Under the pieces are notes generated by a model. That model was not told the DNA's origin. It ran no database searches and worked only from the letters and a program-made list of their open reading frames with translations. Positions 14,301 to 20,785 of a stretch of DNA of 29,109 nucleotides are shown here, piece after piece. Every line of letters begins with the position of its first letter. Positions within the stretch are counted from its first letter, which is position 1. The stretch covers positions 1 through 29,109 of the forward strand of contig CALCHY010000101.1 in assembly GCA_937907415.1 (NCBI GenBank), given 5' to 3'. The DNA comes from an uncultured Trueperaceae bacterium. Lineage in GTDB: Bacteria; Deinococcota; Deinococci; Deinococcales; Trueperaceae. The position numbers and the translations under genes are program-made.

Positions 14301-16715
14301 CTCGCGGGTGCTGATGGCGTCCGCGAGCTCCGCTGCTTGCTTCTCGGCTTCGGCCTTGCGTTTGTCGGCGTAATCCGCCTGAAGCTTGAGGATTTCTCTC
14401 TGTTCGAGTTCGAAGCTCTCGGCGATGAGTTGTTTGGCGAACGGCTGGAATTGCTCGTTCTCCTCCGCCGTCTCCCGGATTGCGTCCCGCAGGCGCAGGA
14501 ACCGCACGCGGGTCTCCTCGAGGTCCTTCTCTAGGCCGTCGGACATGAGGCCGATACGGATGTCCTGGAACTGCTGCTTGAAGCCCAGGAACGCCTTCTC
14601 GGCGTCCTTCGTCTTCTTCGCCAACTCCTCGAGTTCCGCAGCGGTCTTCTTGGCCTCTACCCCGGCGTCCTCTATCACGTAGGTGCCGTCACGGACTGCT
14701 CTGCTTGTCTCGGTGATGGTGGCCGACAGCTTGTCGAACTCCTTGTCTACTTCCTCAAGCGCCGTTTGGTAGTTAGCCCACGCCTGCCGGGGGCCGACGT
14801 TTAGGAGGTCGTTCACGAACTGGATGCGGGCCGCGACAATACCGAAGGCCCTAGCGAGCCGCGCGATGACGTGCGCAGTCTGCGTTGCTACCGTAATGAG
14901 CGCACCTTTCAATACTCCAGCGACCACCCGGAGGGCGTCGCCGACCTTCGTGCCTTCAGCGGTCAGGCCAGCGAACGCGGTGCGCACCGCCGAAACGGCT
15001 GTCTCGACCGCAGTCAAGGCTGGCTGCACGATCTGCGGGAAGCGATTGAACGCAGTTATTACCAGACCAACCGCCGCCGCGATGGCGGTAATGACTAGAC
15101 CCACGGGCGTGAGGATGAACCGCATTGACGCGGCGGTGAAGCCCTTGAGAGCGGTCGTGGCGCGCCCAAGCGCCGTCCCGACGCCCTTACTGGCGATCTG
15201 CCAACCAGTGAGCGCCCCGAGGCTGCTGCGCTGCGCCGCCGCGTTAGCGACCTGCTCCTTCGTAAGGAGGCTGTAACGGCCAGCGAGAGTCAGGAGCGCC
15301 GCGCCCAGGCGGGACCGGAGCACGATTTCGTTACCCAGCAGGGCATTGATGCCGGTCTGGAGCGCTTGTGTCTTGACTAGCACCGCTTGGAGCGTGACGA
15401 ACGCAATCCCGAGGCCAGCTACCGCGCCCGCGAACGCAATGATGCCTAGGCCAGCCGTCTTCATGGGTTGCGGCAGCGCGTTGAACAAGTTCAGCAGGCC
15501 CGTGAGTGTGTTGAACAACGGCGTGAGGAACACTTCGGCGCCGCGCCCAACCGAGCGCCGGAAGTTCTTCATCGCCGTGTTCAGGTCGTTCTGCGCGCCG
15601 ATGAAGCTTCCGTAGATGGTGCCGAGCGCCTCGACCTCGCTCTGTGTCTCCCCCACGATGCCGTTAACGACAGCCTGCATCTTGTCGAACTCGTTCAGGG
15701 CCGCCACGCTCTTACCGACAGAAGCGGCGTACTCCCGGTACATGACAGACAGGTCCTTCGAAATGCCGATGCTGTTCAGTAGCGTGGAGCGGCCGGAGAT
15801 GATCGCTTGCGCCATGTTGTCGAAACCGTCGGCGGCGGTGCGCCCGAAGTTCAGCGCGGACGCAGCGCCACGCTCGAGCAGCGTCATGGCCTGCTGAAGG
15901 CTGGCTCCGTTGCGGACGAGCAGCGTCAGTCCGGAAGCGGCGGCGTCGCTGGTGGTGTGGAAGCGCGCAGCTAGGTTGTTCATGGCTTGCGCGCCGCGCT
16001 CGGCGCTCATGCCGCCCTTCTCGACCTCAGTGAAGTACAGGGCGACGGCGTTGCGCGCCTCTGCGGCTTCGCCACTAAACTCAACCAACGCCCGGACGTA
16101 CCGAGCGACGCCCGCGGTGGCGAACACCGCCGTTAGCGCGCCAGCGAGTTGCTGGTAAGACTGCGTGAGATTACGCGTCGTCCCAATCGCGACGTTCTGC
16201 GACAACCCGAGCTTCGTTACGCGCCCCTCAAGGGTCGCTAGGGTGCGGTCAGCGCGTCCGGCGGCCACCATCAGCTCGCGCCACTCCTTGGACCACATCT
16301 CGGCGTTCTTGGCGGCGGCTAGGGCCTCGTCGCGAAACTGGATGGCGAGGCGGATGCCTTCCTTTTGGCTGATGAGGCTCGACTCGACCGCGTTCCGCAG
16401 GCCGAGGGTCTTGTTGCGGTACTCGAGCACGGCCTGCTGCACGGCAGTCAGGGCGCGGCCTTGTCGTTGGGCGGCCACCGTGCCTTGCTGCAACGCAGAG
16501 ACAGCCTGCGCGGTGTTGATGGTGAGCTTCAGCTTCCCGGTGCTGCCGATGGTCTGCTTGAGCTTCTCGACTTCCTGGTTCACGCGCACGAGCGGCTGGA
16601 AGTCGAAGGTGCTGAGGACCTGCTTGCGCCACCGTTTGGAGGCCGCTAGGGCGTCGTTGAGTCCTTTGGTGAAGGGCGTGCTGTCTAGCGTGGCGACGCT
16701 GGCGATATCGGCCAT
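11367..16715 (-). CDS. Tail tape measure protein
   Basis: At 1782 residues, this is the largest gene in the window. It sets tail length and is ejected with the DNA. ATG at 16715 has GAAAGGAGG about 8 nt upstream; a longer in-frame extension lies antisense to the plus-strand gene and reads as shadow sequence. The N-terminus (MADIASVATLDSTPFTKGL) is typical of the family. A globular region with NLAARFHTTSDAAASGL follows. Two hydrophobic segments lie near residues 415-445 (GLGIIAFAGAVAGLGIAF) and 535-560 (TPVGLVITAIAAAVGLVI). A very long alpha-helical coiled-coil region runs from about 640 to 1700. The C-terminal motif MLPSSDAKRGPLSDLTHSG is also family-typical. At roughly 0.15 nm per residue a tail near 270 nm is expected. 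Confidence 0.96.
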   Translation of the reverse strand: MADIASVATLDSTPFTKGLNDALAASKRWRKQVLSTFDFQPLVRVNQEVEKLKQTIGSTGKLKLTINTAQAVSALQQGTVAAQRQGRALTAVQQAVLEYRNKTLGLRNAVESSLISQKEGIRLAIQFRDEALAAAKNAEMWSKEWRELMVAAGRADRTLATLEGRVTKLGLSQNVAIGTTRNLTQSYQQLAGALTAVFATAGVARYVRALVEFSGEAAEARNAVALYFTEVEKGGMSAERGAQAMNNLAARFHTTSDAAASGLTLLVRNGASLQQAMTLLERGAASALNFGRTAADGFDNMAQAIISGRSTLLNSIGISKDLSVMYREYAASVGKSVAALNEFDKMQAVVNGIVGETQSEVEALGTIYGSFIGAQNDLNTAMKNFRRSVGRGAEVFLTPLFNTLTGLLNLFNALPQPMKTAGLGIIAFAGAVAGLGIAFVTLQAVLVKTQALQTGINALLGNEIVLRSRLGAALLTLAGRYSLLTKEQVANAAAQRSSLGALTGWQIASKGVGTALGRATTALKGFTAASMRFILTPVGLVITAIAAAVGLVITAFNRFPQIVQPALTAVETAVSAVRTAFAGLTAEGTKVGDALRVVAGVLKGALITVATQTAHVIARLARAFGIVAARIQFVNDLLNVGPRQAWANYQTALEEVDKEFDKLSATITETSRAVRDGTYVIEDAGVEAKKTAAELEELAKKTKDAEKAFLGFKQQFQDIRIGLMSDGLEKDLEETRVRFLRLRDAIRETAEENEQFQPFAKQLIAESFELEQREILKLQADYADKRKAEAEKQAAELADAISTRERAIVDAQTKGRLNTIDTLRLEHQRRLEDTEKLYGDLISKAKEYGQDTKRLEELRVSELRAIQDGFAREVESAYDDLYDTLTGKQRDLLLEAAEARGDQHSVLGIKYDQELRDLTKFYGDARIEAAGNADLLALIDETAYQARRQATERYWRETTRLQQEASDQIVARERDLAKARAEFAGDQGTVIRLAAAAELREIHAAYDRLEAAAAGNAAELVRIAELRNQEVELANAKLAESITELNEEAFAAAQKPLIDAITKDLDEATSETLAGIERQLLSWRNAYGGNGEVVKMINAALERVADRHEQLADEASKHVEELIKTVRGLTEGVFSEDAQRGLSDLDQALFTAAERANALRAEQERIATALLTTVGRERDELLRTAQDVDDALAAVNRNILADAKRMTTEAVQAYMTGIEAARRDASQAAAQLVQSDVERTLNQLTALQTNALAATRTSLLRAIATLTARGFESGALDPLRQQVAEIDALMAQRARATADFASEQFQHLRDVAQATLDEAGAQRVAHATYRETIRLRKEALAEAVREAAGVEEVAAATRNVTDAQLAYISHLEDQATALQAVKGQYAGVYSAAADLAELLDQPVPRNVIESQRQLALAALSGVRAAQEAGESFAQYGDDLQDATRLWRDYQTAANTSMQAAAKALRESFTDGLVTEADAGQFRELAGRIAKEFGLGLTDVNNRLKRFIDGTITDPLEGLEVKQPDILRDIFKDLNAEAVQTPDTLKAIDEQVTSLEQQVAALKTEIASAVNFDAAGQQLISGYKAVIDEVQAVTGDVFADSASNAVTAFLKRFGDEQQRIEEELRDTIGDAADAAGEAAGKGLMTAFASGVTANKQVLLTAVEDVLHRIREMLPSSDAKRGPLSDLTHSGQMFTRTFLSGALSQRQALASGMTQLLSGLTPGAAFRAASATANAGSGSARGPVQIAVDARSTSAPGPLAQQAREFVRLVDRELDARGLKKGRR

Positions 16716-16754
16716 TTCGCGCCCTCCTTTCGGGTGGTGTGCTAAACCGTTGGC

Positions 16755-17270
16755 ATGATCACTATCGGGTTGTGGGGAATCGCTCTCGTCGTCGCGGTGG
16801 TGGCGTTGCGCCGCAACCGGCAGTGGTGGTTGCTGGCGGCGCTCGCTATCGCGAGCGTGGGCACGCTCGCCGGTTGGCCTGGCGGTCAGCGGGCGGCGGC
16901 GTTCACGGTGGCGGCGGCAGACGCGCCGGGCTTCTCGCACCTGGCTGCAACCGCCCAGGATTGGGCGGTTGTCGGGAGGGCGTTCACCGAGAAGGGCTTG
17001 CCGGATTGTTCGCGCGGGAAGCGCCTAAGCCGCAAGTTCAGTGCGGAGTCGGGGGCGACGGACGCGTTCCTTGACCGCCTGGAGGCCGCCGCGTACGCGT
17101 ACGAGGCGTTCGATTTCAGTGAGGCGCTACGCGACGAGCTTGGAGGCGGCGACCTTGGTGGCGGGAATACGGTGTTCCGCGCCGTGAACGCCGTGACCGG
17201 AAGCTCGTACTACGGCGCATGGGTGGTCTCGTGGGGCGAGGGTCGCCTATTCATGTGCGAAGGAGCCTAA
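16755..17270 (+). CDS. Two-TM membrane protein, plus-strand moron candidate
   Basis: A 171-residue protein in the opposite orientation to the surrounding late operon. Residues 3-19 (TIGLWGIALVVAVVALR) and 24-40 (WWLLAALAIASVGTLAG) are two membrane helices joined by a tight basic turn (RRNR), so both termini are predicted on the non-cytoplasmic side. The rest (44-171) is a soluble domain with cysteines at 85 and 168 that could form a disulfide outside the cell. No family was recognised. There is no Shine-Dalgarno; TAAACC sits 7-12 nt upstream of the ATG, where a leaderless -10 would lie. The stop overlaps the convergent gp10-like stop by 3 bp. A surface protein expressed independently of the late genes suggests superinfection exclusion or host conversion, which is inference. 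Confidence 0.8.
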   Translation: MITIGLWGIALVVAVVALRRNRQWWLLAALAIASVGTLAGWPGGQRAAAFTVAAADAPGFSHLAATAQDWAVVGRAFTEKGLPDCSRGKRLSRKFSAESGATDAFLDRLEAAAYAYEAFDFSEALRDELGGGDLGGGNTVFRAVNAVTGSSYYGAWVVSWGEGRLFMCEGA

Positions 17271-17809
17271 GCGGACTTGGCTCCTCTAGCTTCCCTCTCC
17301 GCTTCCCTAACGGCCTGCTGAACGACGGCGACGAACATGCGACTCACGGCCACAGCGGTCGGAATCGTCCACGGTCGCGGCTCCAAGCCCTTGCTTGGGT
17401 CGCCGTACTGCAACCTAATCAACCCGGCGGTTAGCGCTGCGCCTTCGGCGCGCTTCAGGATGCTCTCTAGGCTCACGCGGCCGCCGTAAGTGCCGCGCTC
17501 GTTGTACAGCGCGTACTCGCGGCCGCCGGCCCCGCCGCGAGCGCCGACCATGATGCGCCACCGCGTGCGGCGATGCCGATCCTTGGCCGCGTACACGCTG
17601 GCCTTGAGGGCGCCGGTGCGGTCGTACCCGCCTCTAGGTGGCGTGTCGTAGATTTGCGCGTTGATGAGGTCCACGGCCATGTCCTTCGCTTCACCGCTCA
17701 GGCCGCTCACGCCACGATCAATGTTGTCCGTCGTGATGCGCTCCAACGCGCGGTAGTGCGCTTGCAGGCCGCCCAGGTCAACGCTCACGCGCATGTGCCG
17801 CCTCGCCAC
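17267..17809 (-). CDS. HK97 gp10-like tail completion / minor structural protein
   Basis: A 180-residue protein starting at GTG 17809, one nt after the GT stop, with GGAG about 7 nt upstream. An ATG at 17794 is an alternative. The layout fits the gp10-like family. An N-terminal basic strand (RVSVDLGGLQ) is followed by a helical region (EAKDMAVDLINAQIYDTPPRGGYDRTGALKASV), then a strand pair with YALYNERGTYGG, and near the end PRPWTIPTAVAVSRMF with a helical tail. Members act at the head-tail or tail-terminator interface. Here it is out of the usual place: it follows the tail chaperones and precedes the tape measure gene, from which the plus-strand moron now separates it. Confidence 0.78.
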   Translation of the reverse strand: MARRHMRVSVDLGGLQAHYRALERITTDNIDRGVSGLSGEAKDMAVDLINAQIYDTPPRGGYDRTGALKASVYAAKDRHRRTRWRIMVGARGGAGGREYALYNERGTYGGRVSLESILKRAEGAALTAGLIRLQYGDPSKGLEPRPWTIPTAVAVSRMFVAVVQQAVREAEREARGAKSA

Positions 17810-17810
17810 C

Positions 17811-18628
17811 TCAGGACTCCATGCGCCCGAAGAACCGCTCGAGCTTGTTCATGCCCGCCTCCTGCTTCTTGAGTTCGTCCACGATGGCTTCTAGTTCCGG
17901 GTCGATTACTCCCGCCTCGCCGAGTAACTCGCGCACGTACGCGCGGTAACCCACGAACGCCACGCGCATGCCGCCCGTGACGGGTTTGCCTTTCTCGTCA
18001 CGCACGTCCTGTTCACCCTCTGGGCCGCGCGTCTGCACTAGGTGGTGCGCGTCTACGACCCTTTGGAGCGCTTCCCTCCTGCGGGCGGCTTCGGGGAGGT
18101 CGCGGACGACCCACCAGTAGTCGGTTCGCTCAACCGTTCGCCAGTCCCATCCGTAGCGGGCGGCGTAGTGGTCGAGGAGGATGGCATCGGGATCAGGTTC
18201 TCTGGGGGGTTCATGGCCCCGCTCATGGCGTTCTCGAGTGAGAAGTTCTCGGGCAGCAGCCCGGAGTTCTTCATCGCCGCGATCTGCAGCGCTTGCAGTT
18301 CCGTGTCCTCCGTCATGCGGATTTTGGAGGCTTCGAAGTGCTGCTTGCGCCGCTCCGCGAAAAAAGCGGGGAACTCGCAGAAAGATATGGCGGCGTCCCA
18401 TAAGGCCGCGACCTCGGCGTAATCGGCTTCGCCGAGCCAGTCGTCCAAGCGCTCAACCGTCAGGGCTTGCAGCACCTGTTCGAACTCGTCGGTGGCCATG
18501 GCGGCGTCGAACTCTACCTCCAGGAGCGCGGCGACTTTCGCGGCGATCGGTTTGAACGCCTTGTAGTGCGGGCGCCTGAGGGTGATGTTCTTGCCGGTCT
18601 TGCTTTGAAAGATCTTCTCGACTGCCAT
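17811..18628 (-). CDS. GT tail assembly chaperone produced by -1 frameshift
   Basis: This is the fusion of the upstream G frame with the T frame that ends at 17811, made by a programmed -1 shift at 18203-18209. Up to the slip, the protein is residues 1-142 of G. After it the reading continues REPDPDAILLDHYAARYG, then WDWRTVERTDYWW-type aromatic sequence and an acidic/basic helical tail ending FFGRMES, giving about 272 residues. The T frame has no plausible start near its conserved part, and the join is smooth (…NPPREPDPD…). In lambda-like phages, G and GT bind the tape measure protein and recruit tail tube subunits. Sizes here (191 and about 272) fit that family. Confidence 0.87.
18053..18628 (-). 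CDS. G tail assembly chaperone (unshifted product)
   Basis: The 191-residue zero-frame product. ATG at 18628 follows the major tail protein after a 111-nt gap that holds strong hairpins. Residues 1-110 are mainly helical (KAFKPIAAKVAALLEVEFDA, LTVERLDDWLGEADY) with an acidic character, typical of phage tail chaperones. After the slip site the zero frame becomes Pro/Ser/Thr/Gly-rich (MPSSSTTTPPATDG) and ends at 18053, as expected for an unselected overlap region. The gene lies between major tail protein and tape measure, the standard place for G/GT. Confidence 0.88.
   Translation of the reverse strand: MAVEKIFQSKTGKNITLRRPHYKAFKPIAAKVAALLEVEFDAAMATDEFEQVLQALTVERLDDWLGEADYAEVAALWDAAISFCEFPAFFAERRKQHFEASKIRMTEDTELQALQIAAMKNSGLLPENFSLENAMSGAMNPPENLIPMPSSSTTTPPATDGTGERLSEPTTGGSSATSPKPPAGGKRSKGS
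18203..18209 (-). other. Programmed -1 ribosomal frameshift site CCCCCCA
   Basis: On the minus strand the heptamer C CCC CCA lies in the G reading frame as (AA)C CCC CCA. It has the X XXY YYZ form required for simultaneous slippage of P- and A-site tRNAs. After slipping by -1 both tRNAs pair with CCC and the next codon is AGA, entering the T frame exactly where its conserved sequence begins. Stops of the two frames lie at 18053 and 17811. No clear downstream pseudoknot was worked out by hand. Confidence 0.88.
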
Positions 18629-18691
18629 AGGTGTTTAGTCCCTTCTGTGGGTAGGGGTGGCGGCGTCCCACAGTCGCCGCCATGCGGCGTT

Positions 18692-18731
18692 GCGCCCACC
18701 CCGGCCTGCGGGGCCGCGTTGGGGTGGGCGC
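18692..18731. repeat. Long GC-rich inverted repeat after the major tail gene
   Basis: GCGCCCACCCC (18692-18702) and GGGGTGGGCGC (18721-18731) form a perfect 11-bp stem. The 18-nt loop contains a further GGCC/GGCC stem. It begins 9 nt after the major tail protein stop on the minus strand. No T-run follows on either strand. It could stabilise the 3' end of the abundant major tail mRNA or attenuate expression of the low-copy chaperone genes downstream. Another small stem (CGCCGC/GCGGCG around CAT) follows at about 18676-18690. Confidence 0.65.
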
Positions 18732-18739
18732 TGGTGGGC

Positions 18740-19540
18740 TTAGGCGCTGACGGCGGTCTCGGCGGCGCTGAGGGACGCGGTCGGCACGCGGTACAAGTAC
18801 CCGTACCGCGCGGTTGGCGTGGCGGCGTTGACGGTCGCGGGGACCTTGTACGCCTCGTCGCTGGTGACGGTGGCGGTGAAGCTGAGGCCGGACTGCTCCT
18901 CGCCGGGCGTGCCGGACTGCCCGTCGCGGCGGATCGTCGCGCTGGGGTGGTAGAGGATTTGGCTCGGCTTGCTGGACTGGGCGTTCTGCCGCACCCACAT
19001 GAGTTCGCCGTTGGTGCTGTCGAACGCGATGGGGCTGCTTGCGCCGGTCGCGCCGGGGTCGGCGCTCATGCGCGTGCCGTTCCACAGCGCGAGGATGTCG
19101 TCGTCATTCGGGTTCTCCGAATCGAACGTGTACCCGAGGGACGCGCTGATGGCGAGCACCTCGTAAGTCTCGAGCAAGCCGCTGCGGGCGCCTTGGATTT
19201 CGAGTTCTTCCGTCTCGTCCGTGGGTTCCCAGTTCTTGATGATGCCGAGGTCCACCCACCCGGCTTTGCGGACCATGGACCCGGCGGGTTGGGCTTTGGC
19301 GAGGGCGCTGACGGTCAGGACGTTCCCGACGATGTTGCTGATGGTGACGGTCTCCTGGTCGGCTCCGGTGCCGACCGTGACGCTGTCGGTGGTGGCGAAC
19401 ATGCCGGGGTTGTCCACGGTGAGGGTCGTGTCGCTGGCGTCCGCGGCGGCGGTGGTGCGTGCGCCGGGCCGGAAGAAGCCGCGGATGCCGAGCACCCCGA
19501 GGGTGCTCTTACCGAAGGTGTTGCGCGTGGTGACGCTCAT
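18740..19540 (-). CDS. Major tail (tube) protein
   Basis: A 266-residue protein beginning MSVTTRNTFGKSTLGVLG, with a start supported by GAAGGGAA upstream. It is beta-rich with long Thr/Ser/Ala/Gly stretches (TTAAADASDTTLTVDNPGMF, ETVTISNIVGNVLTVSALAK) and no membrane or catalytic motifs. The region ADASDTTLTVDNPGMF to NVLTVSALAK is typical of phage proteins with a small inserted beta domain. It lies between the tail terminator gene and the tail assembly chaperones, the canonical position of the siphoviral tube protein, which polymerises into the hollow tail. Size is within the usual range (150-300). A strong hairpin follows its stop, as is common after highly expressed structural genes. Confidence 0.85.
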   Translation of the reverse strand: MSVTTRNTFGKSTLGVLGIRGFFRPGARTTAAADASDTTLTVDNPGMFATTDSVTVGTGADQETVTISNIVGNVLTVSALAKAQPAGSMVRKAGWVDLGIIKNWEPTDETEELEIQGARSGLLETYEVLAISASLGYTFDSENPNDDDILALWNGTRMSADPGATGASSPIAFDSTNGELMWVRQNAQSSKPSQILYHPSATIRRDGQSGTPGEEQSGLSFTATVTSDEAYKVPATVNAATPTARYGYLYRVPTASLSAAETAVSA

Positions 19541-19556
19541 GCTGTGTTCCCTTCTC

Positions 19557-19919
19557 TCATTGGGTGTCTACGAGGAGCGTGAAGGTCACTTGCACGCGCT
19601 CGTAACTGGTTTCGCGGATGGGGGTCGCGGTCGGGTCTAGGCCCACGCTAGGCGTGCGGCTCGTGACCTTGAGTTCGTCGAGGAGGTCTTGCGCGCCTCT
19701 CGCGGCGGCGTCCGCCGTGCGGGCGCACACGTCAACGACGGCGCGGTACGTGGCCATGCCGCCCTGCCGGTCGAGTTGTGGTTGGTAGTAGCGGACGACC
19801 AGCGCGTTAGCGGCGAGGGCGGCCTCCCAGTTCGTGTGCTCGTCCGGGTGCAGGAGTAATGCCCCGGTCGGCCAGGCGGCCTTGAGGAGCGCGTACAGGG
19901 CCTTGATGGCGGTGATCAT
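19557..19919 (-). CDS. Tail terminator / tail completion protein
   Basis: A 120-residue protein whose ATG (19919) overlaps the stop of the head-closure gene (ATGA). It starts with an amphipathic helix (MITAIKALYALLKAAWP), continues with NALVVRYYQPQLDRQGG and a helix-strand pattern (TYRAVVDVCARTADAAARGAQDLLDEL), and ends ETSYERVQVTFTLLVDTQ. This alpha/beta plan and C-terminal strand are seen in gpU/gp17-like tail terminators, which cap the tail tube and join it to the head. It directly precedes the major tail protein, which supports this call. Family assigned from pattern and position. Confidence 0.76.
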   Translation of the reverse strand: MITAIKALYALLKAAWPTGALLLHPDEHTNWEAALAANALVVRYYQPQLDRQGGMATYRAVVDVCARTADAAARGAQDLLDELKVTSRTPSVGLDPTATPIRETSYERVQVTFTLLVDTQ

Positions 19920-20251
19920 GCGCGCCTCAGGTTGGTGCGTTCGAACTCGCCGTTAGGCAGGCTTCCGGCGAGGGTCACGAAGCGCCCGAGGGTCGCGTGG
20001 ACGAGCACGTCGCCGGCCTGCAACTGGTTCGGCTTGGTGAGGATGTACGCGGCGGTGTCGTCCTTGAAGTCCGCCCGCTCGCGTTCACTGAGCCACGTGT
20101 GCCAGCCGTAGACGGTGGCCGTCGTCGTGGTGGTCGTTGGGGCGCCGGTGTCGGCGTTCTTGCCGGTCGTGGTGGTGCGCGTGCGGGTGAACCGCTCACG
20201 GCGATCACCCAACAGGCCGCCCGCCTGGAAAGTCGAGCTCAGGAGGCTCAT
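19916..20251 (-). CDS. Head closure (head-tail joining) protein
   Basis: A 111-residue protein. ATG at 20251 is preferred, with GGTGAG a few nt upstream and the previous stop at 20256; a longer frame to 20362 would overlap the connector gene deeply. It is Thr-rich in the middle (RTRTTTTGKN, TTTTTTATVYGWHTWL) and ends in a beta-rich region (ADFKDDTAAYILTKPNQLQAGDVLVHATLGRFVTL). A small beta-barrel protein between the connector and tail terminator fits the SPP1 gp16-like head-closure class, which plugs the connector after packaging. Recognition is by context more than by motif. Confidence 0.72.
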   Translation of the reverse strand: MSLLSSTFQAGGLLGDRRERFTRTRTTTTGKNADTGAPTTTTTTATVYGWHTWLSERERADFKDDTAAYILTKPNQLQAGDVLVHATLGRFVTLAGSLPNGEFERTNLRRA

Positions 20252-20255
20252 GGGC

Positions 20256-20606
20256 TCACCAGACGGGCGCGACGGGAACGACCCCGCCAACGCCCTGACT
20301 GCCGCCCATGAGGCCGTTGAACGCCGCCAGGTTCCGGTCGCGTTCCCGCCGCCAATGCGCAAGTTGCTGCTCGCTCCTGGCCGCGCTGGCGTCGCCCTTG
20401 CGTTCGCTGAACGCTTCGAGCATCACGCGGTCGAGCACGGCGTCGCAGGCGCGGTAGTAGACCCAGGCGCGTTGCGCGGGAGCGCTGGTGGTCTTGGCTT
20501 GCGCCTCAACCAGCCACGCCTCCGCGTGCTCCTCGAGGTCGCCGCTTGGGAACATCGGCTCGGTGAGCTTGCCCTTGGGGGCGATGAGGTCCTCGACGGT
20601 TAACAC
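20256..20606 (-). CDS. Head-tail connector (adaptor) protein
   Basis: A 116-residue protein starting at GTG 20606, with AGGAGG 7 nt upstream. It is mostly alpha-helical (LEEHAEAWLVEAQAKTTSAP, QRAWVYYRACDAVLDRVMLEAFSER, EQQLAHWRRERDRNLAAFNGL). This matches the helical HK97 gp6/SPP1 gp15 adaptor fold that binds beneath the portal. The C-terminal tail is Gly/Val/Pro-rich. Located between the capsid block and the head-closure gene, it holds the expected position. Assignment is by secondary-structure pattern and synteny. Confidence 0.74.
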   Translation of the reverse strand: MLTVEDLIAPKGKLTEPMFPSGDLEEHAEAWLVEAQAKTTSAPAQRAWVYYRACDAVLDRVMLEAFSERKGDASAARSEQQLAHWRRERDRNLAAFNGLMGGSQGVGGVVPVAPVW

Positions 20607-20621
20607 CTGGGTCCTCCTTTC

Positions 20622-20783
20622 TCACTTGGACTTGCGGGCTTTAGGCGGTGAGGTTGGTTTCGCGGGGGTTGGGGCGGGGTCCGGCGTGGACTCCCGCCCC
20701 TTCTCGGCGAGCGCGTTGCCGTGCGCATCGACGATCACGCCGTCACTGCGCTCATACCGCCCGCCTGGAATGGTTGTCGCCAC
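20622..20783 (-). CDS. 53-residue basic protein after the major capsid gene
   Basis: GTG at 20783 lies 2 nt after the capsid stop codon and translation ends at TGA 20622-20624. The protein begins VATTIPGGRYERSDGVIVDA and ends with a Pro/Lys-rich tail (PAKPTSPPKARKSK). No clear Shine-Dalgarno is seen, so it probably depends on ribosomes terminating at the capsid gene. Small proteins of this kind, with a short beta-hairpin and a disordered basic tail, are common between capsid and connector genes. Function is unknown; it may be a minor head protein. The frame continues upstream as a shadow across the capsid gene, so only the last part is claimed. Confidence 0.6.
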   Translation of the reverse strand: MATTIPGGRYERSDGVIVDAHGNALAEKGRESTPDPAPTPAKPTSPPKARKSK

Positions 20784-20785
20784 GA

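Noticed and set aside
16716..16940. N-terminal extension of the tape measure frame
   Set aside because: The sequence before MADIAS is Arg/His/Gln-rich, antisense to the plus-strand membrane protein gene, and a good ribosome site directly precedes the shorter start.
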